Assembly: GCA_028023455.1 (NCBI GenBank)
Contig: JAQFVV010012573.1
Coordinates: forward strand, 62,001-126,000
From: Epiperipatus broadwayi
Lineage: Eukaryota; Onychophora; Udeonychophora; Euonychophora; Peripatidae
Direction of reading: 5' to 3'
Length of the DNA stretch: 64,000 nt
Positions 1-14,240 of the stretch are shown one piece after another. Made by a program: the position numbers and the translations under genes. The notes under the pieces are model-generated. The model did not search any database. It was not told the DNA's origin and saw only the letters and a program-made list of their open reading frames with translations. Positions within the stretch are counted from its first letter, which is position 1. Every line of letters begins with the position of its first letter.

Positions 1-699
1 GTTATAGCTGTTGATAAATCATGTATTAATTATTTCATATCAATATTTTTTAAATATATTTTAATTTTCAATTACATTACATTGTTTTATTTTACTAACG
101 TATGCAAAGCCAACCAATAGCTTTGCACACAATAGAATAATAATAAAAATAAAAGAATATAATACAGTTGATTATTAAAATATATTTCTAATTTATATAT
201 GTACAAAGAGATATATTCTCAGCAGAAGAAATTTTTTAATGTTTTATTATCTAAATTCCATTTTTTTGATATATTGAATACCAAATAAAAATTTCCCTTG
301 CTAATTTTCTCAATTTCTTTAGCGGTCCCCTTATGTTAGTAGAAAGTTTGATAATTAAAATATATTTCCGTGATATTTTCATGAAATAATTATCAACAGG
401 AATATCGCAAAAAATACACTTTATAATAATACAATAAACAATTTTAAAATAAATTATATTTCTTATGTGATAATTTTTAAAATGTCTATAAAATTTTAAG
501 ATTGTTGTAATACATGCAAGTGAGAAATTAAATACATGGTTCGAACAAAGTTTTAAATAATTTAAAATATATTTATTCAATAAAATTTTACCTGGATTAT
601 GAAAAATTAATATCTCTTCACTTCTCTAGTATGTATTTAAAATCAATATGCAGGCCACAACAGCTTACTTTATTACATGTGAATATACTTAAAGGGAAA
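1..699. other. Non-coding AT-rich sequence
   Basis: No gene, splice-exon signature or repeat recognised. The open frame at 251-580 is lysine/isoleucine/asparagine-rich noise typical of A/T-rich DNA. Confidence 0.6.
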
Positions 700-930
700 T
701 CAGTAAAAGTTTATCAGATTCAGTACTACTCTTGTGACATTTTAAAATTTACATTTTCACATGTTAAGTATATTTAAACTGACATCCTGAAAGTTTATCA
801 ATTTCATAGTAAAAGTTTATCAAATTCAGTTACTTTCTCTTGCTGTACTGGTGCCATTTTAAATTTTTTTATAATACATATTCAATATATATTTAAACTG
901 AAATTTTAAAGGTTTATCAAATTCATTATT
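700..930. repeat. Imperfect tandem repeat, ~105-bp unit
   Basis: GTAAAAGTTTATCAGATTCA at 703 recurs as GTAAAAGTTTATCAAATTCA at 809, with a third partial start at 908 (GGTTTATCAAATTCA). Shared TATTTAAACTGA blocks lie at 770 and 890. Confidence 0.65.
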
Positions 931-1739
931 ATGAAATCTAAATTATCATTATTCAAATGCGAAAGTAAATTTGTGAAAACATACAATTGAATTAATTTAA
1001 AATATATTTACAAAATCAAATTTTATCTTTTTTCATTTAAAAAATTTTCCAACTCTATAATCTTTTAATCAATGCTGCCCCCTTTTTGGTTTTTTATGGC
1101 ATCATTCATAGATCTTCCATGCATTTTTATATTACATAATTGCAATTTTTTTTAAAACAAAACAAAAATTTATATGCTACTAAAATTCTATACAAAAAAG
1201 AAAATCATGTAAGATTTTTCATCTGATTCTTCAACATTGGTGCAGTATTTGTTGAATTATAAGTTCACAAATAAATAAACTTTCACATTTATATAGTAAT
1301 ATAGATGATTCAACAATTGTTTTAAAACTACTTGTATCCAATCATAAATATGGGAAAATAATTTCAAATATTTTATGTAAAATATTAAAAGTCATTGCAA
1401 ATACTGTAATTCAGGGGAGTGGGTAAAATATTTTTATTATTTAAATTCAATTATTTAATTTTTTTATTTATTTAAATAATGTGCACCATTTCTGTAGTTT
1501 AAATTTATTTTATGTTTAAATATTCAATTCATTAAAGTTTCATGCCACTTGAAAACTTAGGAATTCCACATGGAGTTTATTTATAATTTCATTCTTAGCA
1601 TTGCTTGATTAATGTTTAATTATTGATATTTAATGCTTTAATTATTTGTATGTTACTTAGAATTAATAATCAAAAAAAGCAGTCATATATAATGTGACAT
1701 TACTTTTATAAGCTTGTAGTTACAAAAATGCAATACAGA

Positions 1740-2388
1740 GCGTATATTTGTATAAAAGATGAGATGATTGTGTTAGGAGAATTGTTGAGTGTTATAGTGG
1801 TAAGGAATGGAATAAAAGAATAGATTTACTAATAAAGAATAGGGAGTTAGAGAGATGGAGAACTAGTATGGAGAGTAAAAAGAGTTTAAATATATATAGA
1901 AATAAACAGAATATTAGGATGCGAGTTAATTTATGATAATAGTAAGGAAAGTAGTTTATTGTTTAAGGCTCGAACAGGATCTTTAGAAACAAAAGAATAT
2001 ACACGTAAATGGAAAAATATGGGTGATTTAGTCTGTAAATTATGTAAGGAAGGAATAGAAAATATTAGGCATTTGTTAATTGAATGTAAATGCTTGAAAA
2101 CAGAAAGGGCACATATAATGAAGTTATGGGAAAATAAATATGAAAAAAGTGATTATACAGAAAGTAGATTATTGGTTTTTATGCTGGGTTTGGAAAAAGA
2201 TAAGGGGGATTTAGATATAAAGGCTGTAGAGTTGACAAAGGTTATGTTGTGGAAATGGGATGGAGCAGAATATAGGAAAAATTAGACTGGGGAATGTAAA
2301 ATTAAGTAGCTAACAAGTTTTTCTTGGTATAATTGCTGAGAGATTCTTGACTTTGTTTAAGGAGTAGCTACAGTACATCACATCACAT
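1740..2388 (+). pseudogene. LINE C-terminal fragment with zinc-binding region
   Basis: The open frame 1959-2285 reads FKARTGSLETKEYTRKWKN, then CKLCKEGIENIRHLLIEC followed by R..., the C-terminal zinc-binding C..C...H...C motif that follows RT (and sometimes RNase H) in Jockey/CR1/I-type LINEs. Upstream, 1780-1958 codes for KEWNKRIDLLIKNRELERW-like sequence broken by stops. The 3' end has ACATCACATCACATC (2377-2389), a short repeated tail of the sort many LINEs carry. This LINE is of a different family from the RTE-like ones here. Confidence 0.7.
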
Positions 2389-2474
2389 CTTAATTAATAA
2401 GTGCGGTATGAGAAAATATTTAAAATCTGGATAGAGATTTTAAATATTTTCTCATACCACACTTATTAATTAAG
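2389..2474. repeat. Hairpin with 40-bp arms next to a LINE tail
   Basis: Arms 2389-2428 and 2435-2474 are inverted repeats with one mismatch (GTGCGG against GTGTGG in arm orientation) and a 6-nt loop. The hairpin starts exactly at the end of the LINE's ACATC tail. Confidence 0.92.
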
Positions 2475-5400
2475 AGCTTGTTTGAATTACTTAGAATTAC
2501 ACAGATAGTGATAAAATCAATGAAGTTATAATAAGTAACTGAACTTTCTAAAATATATAAAATTTTATATTAATTTTTGACACTTTTATATATATATATT
2601 ACTTGGATGGCCTATAGTGATTAGCACATTCATTTGCTGTGTTACAATGTATGTGTTGGAAATTAACCAACTTGAGATTTTTTTCAGGTATCTGGCATAT
2701 AGTCCATCTATTTCTATTTCAATTATTATTTGAAAAGTGGAAGATCTTGCTATTTTTATTTCTAAGGAAACTATAGCAGATGTCAAGTCTAAGAAACAAG
2801 CCTTCATTATTTTTTTTACTTTAGAAGATTGTTTAAGAGACATTCCCCCATAATAAATATTTAAGTAGATATTCTATTGATATTATTTATTTTCTTAAAT
2901 TTTTTTTTTTTAGGATAGTTATTTTGAAATAAATAATGTACTTTTAACATTATTTTGAAAGTTACAACTTGCGCGTTACACAAACAAATGAAGCTCAATA
3001 TCAAGAGAATTATCAGGCTGAGCACTTTCAGGAACCTTTAGTCTCCATATTCATAGCCTATCTTGGGGAGTGTCAGCTTGAGTTGTGATTTTAAACAGCT
3101 GGGTAGTAATTTATGCAAATTTATTCAATGTCTTCTAAAAGTCCACTTTCTAGAGATGGAAAAGCACGATTCTTTATGGCTTATTGCATTTCGTCATTTG
3201 CAATGAAGCATGCTTTTATTTTACGCTTGCTTTTGTTACTGTGGGTTTGAATATATGGTCCATGGATCATTCGTGTGAGAGGAATAACGCACAAGTTGTA
3301 TTTTATTGTTCGAAGGTGAAGTACAAACAAGGATTTTATTTCATTATTTTGAAAATATGAAAAAAAAAAAGTCAAAGATATATCAAAACTATAACTATCT
3401 ACCAATCATGAACTTTCATAAATATGCATGACCTTTGTCATTTATTCATTATTTGAAATATATATTATCAGCAGTGATTACAAATTACTTCAAAATATTT
3501 TATTAATACATCCAATATTTTAATCAAATACAAATGGACACAATATTAATATATAAAAATTTTATGTTTCCATTAATCTTCAGTCACATTTATTTTTTTT
3601 TACAACTATTGAACAAAATTTAGTTTCGCAAATATTTAAAGATACTTCTATCTCCCTGAAACTAAGCGGTCAATTCTTTTTTTCTTCATCATTTTACAAT
3701 TGCAATATTTTTTACATTATTCCTCTAAAGAACATATCTAAATTTCCTTTTCTGAATATTTTCATTAAATGTTTTTTATACATATGATTTAGAAAAGCAA
3801 AAATATATTGATGATAACTTACTTCTACTTTTCTAATCTCGCATTGTTTATAAGATTCATAAATAAGAATTGAATTAATGATATAATCACAAATTAAATT
3901 GTGTTAAAAAGATAATAATTACCATTGACAACCTGCCTTTAATTAAAACATGCATTGTATGTAGGCTTGTATTTAGTAAATATAGGATAATCAATATTTA
4001 CTATAAATAGATGGCACCACTTTCAAATTACGAATTACACCTATCATTACATGTTTACCTCTCTAGTGATAAGCTGAGTGAATGAAAATAAGTATTGCAT
4101 AAAAACATTTTTATGCAGAAAAAAAAAATTGAAAGCTAAAAGATTTTGTGTATAAAACAATTGCATATATCTTAATAGTATTAAGTATTTGTAGTTTTAA
4201 GTACAAGTCAATACAGCACTCGGTTCTTATTTGTTCCATGCTGTGTTAAAAAATATTTTAATATTTTGCAACATGACTAATGGTAAACATACACCTGAAG
4301 GAAAATTTGATTAAGCAGAATATCATGGAACAGATAGCTTTATTAACATAGATATTTAAACAAATTAATTGATTTCAATTTATAGAGGTTTTTTTCTTTT
4401 TTGTAATGGCCAACTCATGGATTTTTTCCCCCCTACACATTATAGACTTTCCAGTATAACTACCATTTCTCAAAGATAAAAAGGTTATCAGACATTTTGA
4501 TTAAAAGTTTCTTTTTATGTAGTAGTTTTTTTTTTTTTGCTTCTGGTTCAACCAAAAACTTTTGCTCAGGGATCAATTGTGCATGACACTGAACTGTAAG
4601 ATCAAGAGCAGATCATCTTAATACTTTATAAATATTCCTGATAAATTAGTATTGATCATCTCATTTTTATTGTATTATTTATTAACAGTAGATCCTTTGA
4701 ATAAATAAATGTACTTTCCATCAAATTACTTTATATGCTTTCTGCCTAAATATAAACTGTGATTTCTTAACAGAATAGTTTAAATAAGAGTATTCGATTA
4801 TCCTGCAATTAACTATCACACTTTATAATGCATTTTTATTATTTCATGTTTGAAATTACTTTATGATAAACTTTAATAATGAACTCATGCTTAAAGTGAT
4901 ATAGTGAAGTTCTTACATTATTTATTATGTACACTCATATATATATGTACATTGGGTATTAGTATTTATTGAAATATATATACATACAATTGCATTTCAA
5001 AATTTTTTGCATTTCATATTGTTATAAATGGAAAAAAAAACATTTATAAAATATATTGATGCCAGTATCTATTTTAAAAAAAAGATATACATGAAATATA
5101 TTATTAAAATTGTGAACTTTTCAATAATTTCATAATTTAAATGACTTTCTAATCAAAAATTTCCTTCCTTGTTTTTTTTAATACATTGTGATTATTATTT
5201 TTGAAAATCTTATTTCTCATTGTAATAATTGTACTTTCTCTTTTTATTATATTTGTTTTATGATGCTTTATTATGTTATATATTAAAAATTATATATCAA
5301 TTCATATTTCTTGTTTACTAAATTGTTGCTGAAATAAAATATTTTTGTCAATATTCTTGGAGTTTATTTTTTATTTTGGAAATTTTTCTAATAAATATTG

Positions 5401-7209
5401 ATTATATATTAAAATACTAGGCATAATAAAAATAAGTCCGCAAAAACAAATGTATTCTTAGTCATTAGATTATGAAAAATGTCATTCAAAAGTGTAATTA
5501 TAAAACTTTTTGTTATGTTCAGACACTATGAGTAAAACATTTCAACTCAACCATATTTTTCAGATTTAAATCACAGGACCTGGAGTCATCATTATCACAA
5601 AATTTAAATATATAGTGAACTCTCAAGACAGAGAAAATAATAGGAACGTTCTACAAATCAGTTTTTTTTGGAGAGCAATCATGTTTAATAAAAAATAATA
5701 GTAACCAATGCTACAACACTTAATCTCAACTGCATGAAATAATAATCACGTTTGTTGCAGAGACAATTCTATCCTGTGGTTGCTGATCAATTTGGCTTAT
5801 ATTTGTGTAAGGAAATTTTTATATGGATGGTTATTATCTCTGTTAATGAAATTTGTTTTTGTTTTTTTTTAATTTTGATGGTCTCCCTAAATACTCAGAT
5901 GATGATTATTGCATGTGGACATGATTGTAGTATTTGAGCAATTATGTAATAGCTGGTATCTAAAACATGGAGAGCAAATATCAAGTTGTTGTTTTTTTTA
6001 CTGCATTAATGTGTTCATTTCCTCTAGCACTTACACAATAGCACGTGCTACTGTGGATCTCAGATTCCTTAACTTTCAGAGAGATTAAATTCTTAGGTTT
6101 GGGTTGAATACTATTAATTTTTTGTTCAGTGGAAAATGTTTTTGTCTTAGCATCTGAGCATTCGTCCAATTTTATCTATGGTTTCTTTTATATAAAGAAA
6201 GCATAGTCTGATAGAAGCATTTTTTTTTTTTTTAACATTTTTGCTTTGATGCGTAGCTGTGTTTACAATAATGATATTGTAACCGTTCATTAATGAGACA
6301 TCATGTGCGTGATCGCTTCTTAATATGAAATTATTCGGGGGGGGGGGTGCTTTTGTAAAAAGGGTTTAGCAATGAAGAATTTGGCTGGATGATTTTATAA
6401 TTCAAACAGTCCATATCTTTTATTTATAAAGTGTGTGCATATGTATATAATTTTAATACAGTAATTATATACTGTATTTTTAAAAAATTAGTCGAAATGT
6501 ATTTTTTTCTAACTTATATCTTACGTAAAAAGTTTTTAAAATAAAATATAAAAGTATTTAATCTAATTGTAACTAATTCAATCTTAAAATATTTTATAGT
6601 ATTGTCTTTTAAAAAGGATTGTGAGTAACAATAAGCTTTTAAATCCTAGGATAAAACAAATAAGATTTTATTAGGAAAGAAATCCTTAAAATGTTTTTAG
6701 AAAATTGTAATACTTTTTTATATGCATTTTATTTATGACTAAAATTTTAAGTGTAATTGTTAGAGCATTATTTAATAATGAGCAAATTATGCAGAAAAAG
6801 TATCGGTACTGTGTTTTGTCAATAATAGACGTGAAACAAGAGTTTGAAAAATGTTGGATTCATATTTCTCTTAACATTTTAATGGTACTGGATTTGGAAG
6901 CAAAGAGAATGGATAATGGATGTGAAAAAATATACAAATAAATGGATTGAAAGTTCAATGTATATCATAGTTCACCAAATGAATAATTAGATGTCAAATT
7001 TTGAAGCCTGTACAAATATAATTTAAACTGCTTTTATAATGATTGTGTTCTTCAATTTTATTTACTTTTTCTTCATTACATTAGAATAAATCTAGACAAA
7101 AAAAAAGTATATATGCAATGTATACTTGACAGTTATTTACAGGGCTGTCGCATGCAGGTGTTTAGTTCTCCAGGGCCCAAAGGCATTTATTTCATCGAGG
7201 GACACTAAG
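2475..7209. other. Non-coding AT-rich sequence
   Basis: Nothing coding recognised. Contains poly-A/T runs and a G-run at 6340-6348. Short frames here show no family motif. Confidence 0.55.
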
Positions 7210-7860
7210 ATAATTAATACAATTTTAATATAAATGAAAATGTTTACATTTTTTAATCACTTCATTGGTACAAATATGTTGTGATTGTAAATATTTTTTA
7301 TTAAAATATGAAATACTTGTTTGCATAAACTTATTATGACATTTGCCCGAGTATATATACTCTTATCATTAAACCGAACAGGCCGATGCCATTTTGTTGT
7401 GATAATTAATAGAACTTATATGTAAATGTTTAGATTTCCAAATCACTTTATTGTTAGAAACATACTATTGTAAATAGTTTTTATTTAAATATGAGGAATA
7501 CTTCTTTTTACTTAGACTTGTGACAATTGCTTTTCAAATGAGATAAAATTTAAATTATGTATTTTTAAAAAATGTAATAATTTTCCAATTATTGCTATAA
7601 ATAAATAAATGTTGACAAAATTTTTGTAATTTGTAGAAATATATTTTCTGCTTGCTTTTATTAATTGCTCGGCTTGCATTAAGGGCTTCAAAATATACTA
7701 AAATATACTCTACTATTGCACTAAACTGAACAGGCTGACACCCTTTTGTTGCTATAATTAATAAAATTTATATGTAAATACAAATGTTTAATTTCCCAAT
7801 CACTTTAAAATATCCTAATTTATATAACAACACACTATTATTTTAAAAATATTACCTTAT
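7210..7860. repeat. Degenerate tandem repeat block, three partial units
   Basis: AAACCGAACAGGCCGATGCC followed by ATTTTGTTGTGATAATTAATA at 7371 recurs as CTAAACTGAACAGGCTGACA then CCCTTTTGTTGCTATAATTA at 7721. TATATGTAAATGTTTA and AATCACTTTA blocks recur near 7220, 7420 and 7770. Spacing varies from about 190 to 350 bp. Confidence 0.6.
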
Positions 7861-8559
7861 AATTACAATAATTCTGCATGTGATGAAATTATCTTTATCA
7901 ATGATGTTTTACAGAACTCGTTTTGTTCGAGATTATAGTGGTAATCTAGGATTGAGTCCACTGCTATTTTTAATAACAGTATTATCTTCTTTTTTTTTTT
8001 TTATCATTATGCTGTATTATTTTTACATGTTTTACTAAATAGCTTTTCCTATTTTTACTAATGATATTTTTTTAATGCCACTTTTTTTTTTTTTATACAT
8101 TTTACTAAACAGTTTTTCCTTGGATGTGGACTCTGGTTTGTTTCTAGCTAAAAACTTGTAACTGATTCATAATCTACATTAAGTCCAAATCTTGGGAAAA
8201 CAATGAGTAAAAAACAATTTTCAAAAAGATATTGCATGTCAAAATATTTAATCCTTAACAAATTTAATGCAATTCTTTTAATTGTAATAAAACCCCTACA
8301 TGATTGCACTATTAACAAAGTTTAAAAAATGTATCTACTGGAACAATATTTTATTATTGAATGAAAATGAGAATCTATTTTTGTTAATGTGAGAGATTTT
8401 CAATTAAAAGTAAATAAAAAAAAAAAAAAAAGGATTTTTAAAATAAACTTTTTAACAAGTTGTGGAATGAACAAGTTATATCAGCTGTTATTGAAAGTTG
8501 ACTTAATTCAATGGTCCTAATATAAAAGTTACATCAATATGAAAATTTAAAATCAAACA

Positions 8560-10560
8560 TTAATTCACTGCAAGATGAAGTCTCCAAGTTCAATCCATCT
8601 CCAAACTCTAGCTTCTCTACATCATCCCTGCATAGTTTATTTTATCCATCCATTTCATGTCTTTTACAATCTCGTTGAATCCAGTTTAAGATTTCAACTG
8701 TCAAGTTTATCTCTTCTAACAATACGTCCAGCCCAACTCCACTTCAGTCTTTTAGTTCTTTCATTGATGTCAATAACACATATATTCTCTTATCCATATA
8801 TTGCATTTTTAATCTCTTGCCACTGCTAACATGCATTTCTCCATACGTGTCAAAATCTCAGATCCATAAGAACTGGTAAAATACATTTATTAAAAACATT
8901 CCTTTTCAAACACATAGGCATATTTTCTTTTAATATCAAGTTATTTCTACCAAAAGCACTTGAAACAAAGTTTAATTCTATGATTAATTTCTTCATTGCC
9001 TCCATCTGTAGTAATAATCTGGCCAAGGTAATGTATAGTTAACTTGTAATTCATAATCAATCTTTATTTCCATCTTTTGAGAAAATGCATTGAACATTAT
9101 TTGTCTTCAACATTTATTTTAGTTCTAATTTCTTTCATCTGATAACTCTTGCAACATTTAATGAAGCTCTGAAGCATTATTTTCAAAAACAACTATATGA
9201 TCTGCAAAATCTAAATGGACTTAAATAATCTCCATTACTTTACTTCTTTAGCTTCCAATTTTAATTCACAAAATACTTCTTGCAGCACTGCTGTAAAAAG
9301 TTATGGAGTCGCCATCTTCTCAATGTTAACCTTCCTTGTATTATTATGTAATCTAATTGTTACTGTTGCATTTATATATTTTTCAGAATATGATATCCTG
9401 GGTCTATACCTTGATACAATGCTTTAATTACTGAAATGCTTATAGAATGAAATGCCTTTTCATAATCTACAAATCCAAAGCATAATGATAACTCATATTC
9501 ATTGGTCTTTTCTATAACTTTTCTCAATACTTAGATATGATCTACTATATTAATCGTTTGGTTGAAATTCAGTGTTTTCTGTAGACGAGTTGTAATTATC
9601 TTTGTAAAAATTTTGTATAAAACTGATGTCTAATTTCTAATATCTTCTTCATCACCCTTTTTAAATATTAATACTGTATTTTTTTAATCACCCGGTATAT
9701 CATTTAGATATTTGTTATATTGCCAAAATTTTTTCTATTTCTTCACTAGCTTTTAATATATCATAATTTCTACATTAACTGGAGCTTTTCCTTTATTCAT
9801 AAATTTAATTGCATGTCTCATTTCTTCATTTAAAATTCTGGGCAATTTAGAAGATTTAATAGTTGTAAGAGGTACTTGTTCTTTATTACTATATAATTCT
9901 TGATAGAACTCTTTTAGCCATTTCATGATGTCATCTCTTTTTAGTAAGTTTCATCTTTTTTTCTTATTGCAGATAAAAGTTACCTACTAATATCAAAATG
10001 TTTTACACTCTTGACTTATTTTTTTCTATAGCTTTCTTGTTAGTTCACAATTATACTTTCTTATATTATTATCAACTCTTTCTCATCATTTTACAAAATT
10101 TGAGATAGTCGATCCTTAATGCATCATTTTTATATATCTTCATATTCCTTCTTTTCTTCATAAATTCTCTAGTCTCAGTAGAAATATTATTGGTCAATTG
10201 CTTTTTTCTACCAGCTATCTTCGTTGCAGTTTAAAAGTATGTTATTTTCCTATTAATTTTATTCAAATCTGAATCATGTTCAAAATCTACTAATACTTGA
10301 AAATGACTTGCAAGTTCTAATTTAAATTCATTGGAATTTTCTGAAGATTATGAATATGAACTAAATATTGTTTTTCTTAATAATTTTTTGTCTATAGTTT
10401 TGCATTAACACATCTTATTAATCGATGATCATTTCCTGTGTTGAATTTATTAAGGACATTACAATCTTGAAATATGTATTTTCTGTTAGTTAAAATATAC
10501 TCAGATTCTGTTAATATCAGGTTATATATATTGAAATGAACAATCTTATTCCAATAAAAA
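8560..10560 (-). pseudogene. RTE-like LINE, dead minus-strand copy
   Basis: Reverse-complement reading gives the same C-terminal pattern as the other copies: an NHRIKL string near 8970-8985, a SEILT-like string near 8865, and an LVGWTYC-like remnant of the R..W.GHI motif near 8730-8750. The stretch 10255-10540 aligns base by base with 42895-43170 of the third copy. Stops throughout. The 5' end near 10560 runs into a direct-repeat block, so its true start is unclear. Confidence 0.75.
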
Positions 10561-10564
10561 AAAA

Positions 10565-11800
10565 TGTAAGCAAAGCAGTATGTAAATTTTTTTTTTTTTT
10601 TAAAAAAGGTGAAATAAGTGGACAAAAAGAGAAATAACTTGTTACAAAATCGTTTTTTCTCTTGACCAGAAGGAGATATTACTTCTTCATTCAAATTTTA
10701 TGCTTTGTGAATAAGAGACGATACTAACACTTAGCTAGATCTAATCTGGGATACATTTGAATTATATTTTAAATAACTGGCAGAAAAGAATTAATGCTTA
10801 TTGCAGCTAGAAATTACAATGCTATATTATCACCCTAAACGACTTAATATTTGTCAGAAAGAAGTAAATGACAATTATTTTGTTTTGGACCAGTCATATT
10901 TAGTTTGATTTGTAATTTTCAAAGAAACTCAATTTTAAAAAATTAAATGAGTTTGTAATATCTTCTCTTAAAATTTTTTTTTAAAAAAATTATATCACAT
11001 GTATGCTAAGATTATGAATTTTGGCATTAAGAGGAAAAGGTAAAGAAATAATGTAAATGCAATGCATATATATATAAATTGCCTAAATCTCTTAATAATC
11101 ATAGTTAACGAAGTAATTATTTCCATTAGTGTTACTCATTCATAGTCAAACATTTGATTATTGAAAATTGGATTTTATGTAGATGGGTTTATATACACAC
11201 AGTTTGTTCAATGTTTAATAGTTTACACATGTTCCCATCCATATGGGAGAATACCTTCCTATCATTTTTATGAGTTAGGAAACGATCTCAGAATGAGTCA
11301 TTCTGTATAAATTGCAGTTGTACTAAATTAAGTTTAGGACCGAAAGGCCACTTCTTATAATTATTGTATAGAATATTTATTCAGTTAAGGTTAGGTCCAA
11401 AAGTCATCCCTTTATAATTATTGTATAAGCAGTTATGTTTAGGATCTTAAAAGACCATTCCTTATGATTATTGTGATAAAGATAGCATTGGTGTCTATCC
11501 CCTATAGAACATATGTGTAAATAATAGGAGACACGAGCCAATGAAATGTTATTGTGAATTCATATATGCATACAATTATATTTTATTAAAATCAGAATTA
11601 AAGGTAAAGTGAATGTATTACATTATCTATGAATATATTGATATTATGACTTATAAAGATCAAAGGATTTTGTTAAAGAAATAAATTGCATATCAATGAT
11701 TTTAAATTGTATATCAATTAATAAATATACTTATAAACAAATTATTATTACATGATTTGTAACTGTCATTCATGGGGAATAATTTGTATTCTGTTTATAA
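10565..11800. repeat. ~1.2 kb direct repeat, copy A
   Basis: Matches 12945-14240 over its length, for example GAAGTAAATGACAATTATTT (10862 and 13251), TTCAATGTTTAATAGTTTAC (11207 and 13597) and TGAAAATTGGATTTTATGTA. Internally it holds short degenerate units of TTAGGACC.AAAG..CA.TCCTTATAATTATTG. Divergence is substantial, with many indels. Confidence 0.75.
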
Positions 11801-12007
11801 ATTGCCAGGGTGTGGGCACAAATGTAAACTTTCATTTGCCTAAGTTAAATAAATGATATGATTGACCAGACAATATTTTTTTCTCTATATTGTAAAACGA
11901 AAAAAAAACAAGAAAGAACAGAGCAAGGTGTGCCATGAAGAAGAACAAGTTGGTGGTGTCTAGTTATAATTGTATTGCACATAATATTGTGTTTAAAAAT
12001 TTTTGAA

Positions 12008-12650
12008 ATGGAGAAAGAAAATAAAAAAGATGAAGAACAGTAGGAAATATTGGAAGCTAATACATTTGAAACTAGATATGAAAATAACTTAGAAATTTTG
12101 GATGTAGACAGTCTGTCCAGGTAGTGATTCATACAAACAGATAAATAGTGAAGATATCATTAAAGAGAAAATTTTCTGAGAGTACTGCAACATGAGCAAA
12201 GGATGTTAAAACAATTACAAAATGCTGAAAAACAAATGTTAAGACAGAGATCATCAAAAAAGGATGGCTAATTTATACAAACCTTTTAAATCAGAACAAA
12301 AATTAGATGATCTAAAGCAAATAGACAATGATCAAAAAATGACTAAGCACAACTTCAAGAAGAAACAATGGATCAAATTGTCGACAATGAATAAGTTCCA
12401 TTGCTTTTAAAGTCAGAGAATGAACCAAAAATATGTGAACTTTTAAATGAATGAATGAAAACTTAGATGAAAATGAACACAAACATGTTCAAAAAACAAA
12501 TAGCAAAAGTGAATGTGTTGAACTAAAACTACTGAAGGAAATTGAAAGCAAACAACAACTGTAAAACTAAATACCCAAATACATGAAGATAAGCTTGAAA
12601 GCTCAAATAGTCATATGGATCAAAACAATTTACTATATCAAATGCTATCA
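12008..12650 (+). pseudogene. Broken coiled-coil-like coding sequence between direct repeats
   Basis: Successive short frames carry charged, helix-like peptides: MEKENKKDEEQ then, after a stop, EILEANTFETRYENNLEILD; LQHEQRMLKQLQNAEKQMLR; and NLYKPFKSEQKLDDLKQIDN. Composition differs from nearby A/T filler, and codons read sensibly within each block, so I think this was once protein-coding. Family unknown. It lies between the two 1.2-kb direct repeats. Confidence 0.35.
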
Positions 12651-12944
12651 CAGTAAGACATAAATAAAAATAGAAAGTTTAACCTCATAATGAAGTGGAA
12701 TCATTGTCAACATAAAAACAAAATGATTTGCCTCTCATGCTGATTAATCTTTTTTCTCCCACACCAATTGCTTCTTCTCCACAGTTGCCAAGAAAGAAAG
12801 ATCCCAGATGATTAGATAAACAGCTTATAAAATGCCCCATGGACCTCACGAGAACTTTCAATAAGTACAATCAATTTTTTATATTTTTAAGTTTAAGAAT
12901 TTGAAAACAATATTATTTCAATAAAAAAAATTTTTTTCCCCTCT

Positions 12945-14240
12945 TCTAAGCAAAGTGATATGTAAATTTTTTAAAAAAAAAAAAAAAAATAAATGGGCAA
13001 AAAGAGAAGTAACTTTTATAAGTTTTTTTTTCTTTTCTCTTTATCGGAAGGGGATACTACTTCATTCAAATCTCAGGATTTTCACTATGCTTTGTGAATA
13101 AAAGGGAATGACACTAAGTTAGCTAGATCTAATGTAGAACACTTTTTAATAACTGTGGCTGAAATAAAGAATTAGTGCTTATTTAAATGGCAGCTAGAAA
13201 TTATAAGGGTATATTCTCACCCTAAATGAACTTTTAATATTTGTCATAAAGAAGTAAATGACAATTATTTTGTTTTGGATGAGTCCTATTTAAAATTTGA
13301 TTTGCACTTTAGAAATTGTCAGTTTAAAAAAAAAAATTTGTAATAACTTCTCTTTGCTAAAATTATTTTTATTATATATCTTATTTGTATGCTAACCTTA
13401 TGAATTTGATGTTATTAATGAAGAAAAAGGTAAAGAAATAATGATCATATAAATGCAATGCACACATAAATTGCCTAAATCTTGACCATAGTTAACAATG
13501 TAATTATTTCTATTAGTCTTCTTCATTTGTAGTTAAACTTGTTTGATTACTGAAAATTGGATTTTATGTAGATGGATTTATATACACAGTTGTTTGTTCA
13601 ATGTTTAATAGTTTACATATGTTCATATCCATGTGGGAGAATGCATTCCTATCAGTTTAACAAATTAGGGATCGATCTCAGAATAAGTCATCCCTGTATA
13701 AATTGTAGTTATATTATGTTTAGGACCAAAAGATCACTCCTTAATTATTATATAGATTCAATCAGTTAGGATTAGGACCAAAAGATCATCCCTTTATAGT
13801 TATTATTATACAAGTGGTTATGTTTAGGATTAGGATCTAAAAAGATCCTTTTGATCATTGCAATAAAGATAGCACTGATAAACAAAGGCAAACTGGTGAT
13901 CATGTGATAGCACTGATATTGTATGTGTAAGTATTAGGAGACATGCAAGATCAAATATTATATTTATGAATTCATACTTGCATAGAACTATATTTAAGTT
14001 TATTGAAGTCAGATTTAAAGGTACAGCATGTTACATTATGTATGAATATATATCAATTAATGATTATTGTAAATAAATTACTATTACATTTGTTAATTTC
14101 ATTAAAGAAAAAAATTGTACATCTATATTAAGAAGTACACTTGTAAATAAATTATTACATGATTTGTTACTTTGTTTTTGTAAGACTCTGATCTACTTTC
14201 ATGTATCGGGAGTAACTTATGTTCTCCATAATTTAGCCTG
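12945..14240. repeat. ~1.2 kb direct repeat, copy B
   Basis: Second copy of the block at 10565-11800, same orientation, separated from it by about 1.15 kb containing broken coiled-coil-like coding sequence. The arrangement resembles a decayed long-LTR element, though no LTR ends are visible. Confidence 0.75.

Noticed and set aside
251-580. 109-codon minus-strand frame
   Set aside because: Low-complexity I/K/N/F/Y-rich translation expected by chance in such A/T-rich DNA.
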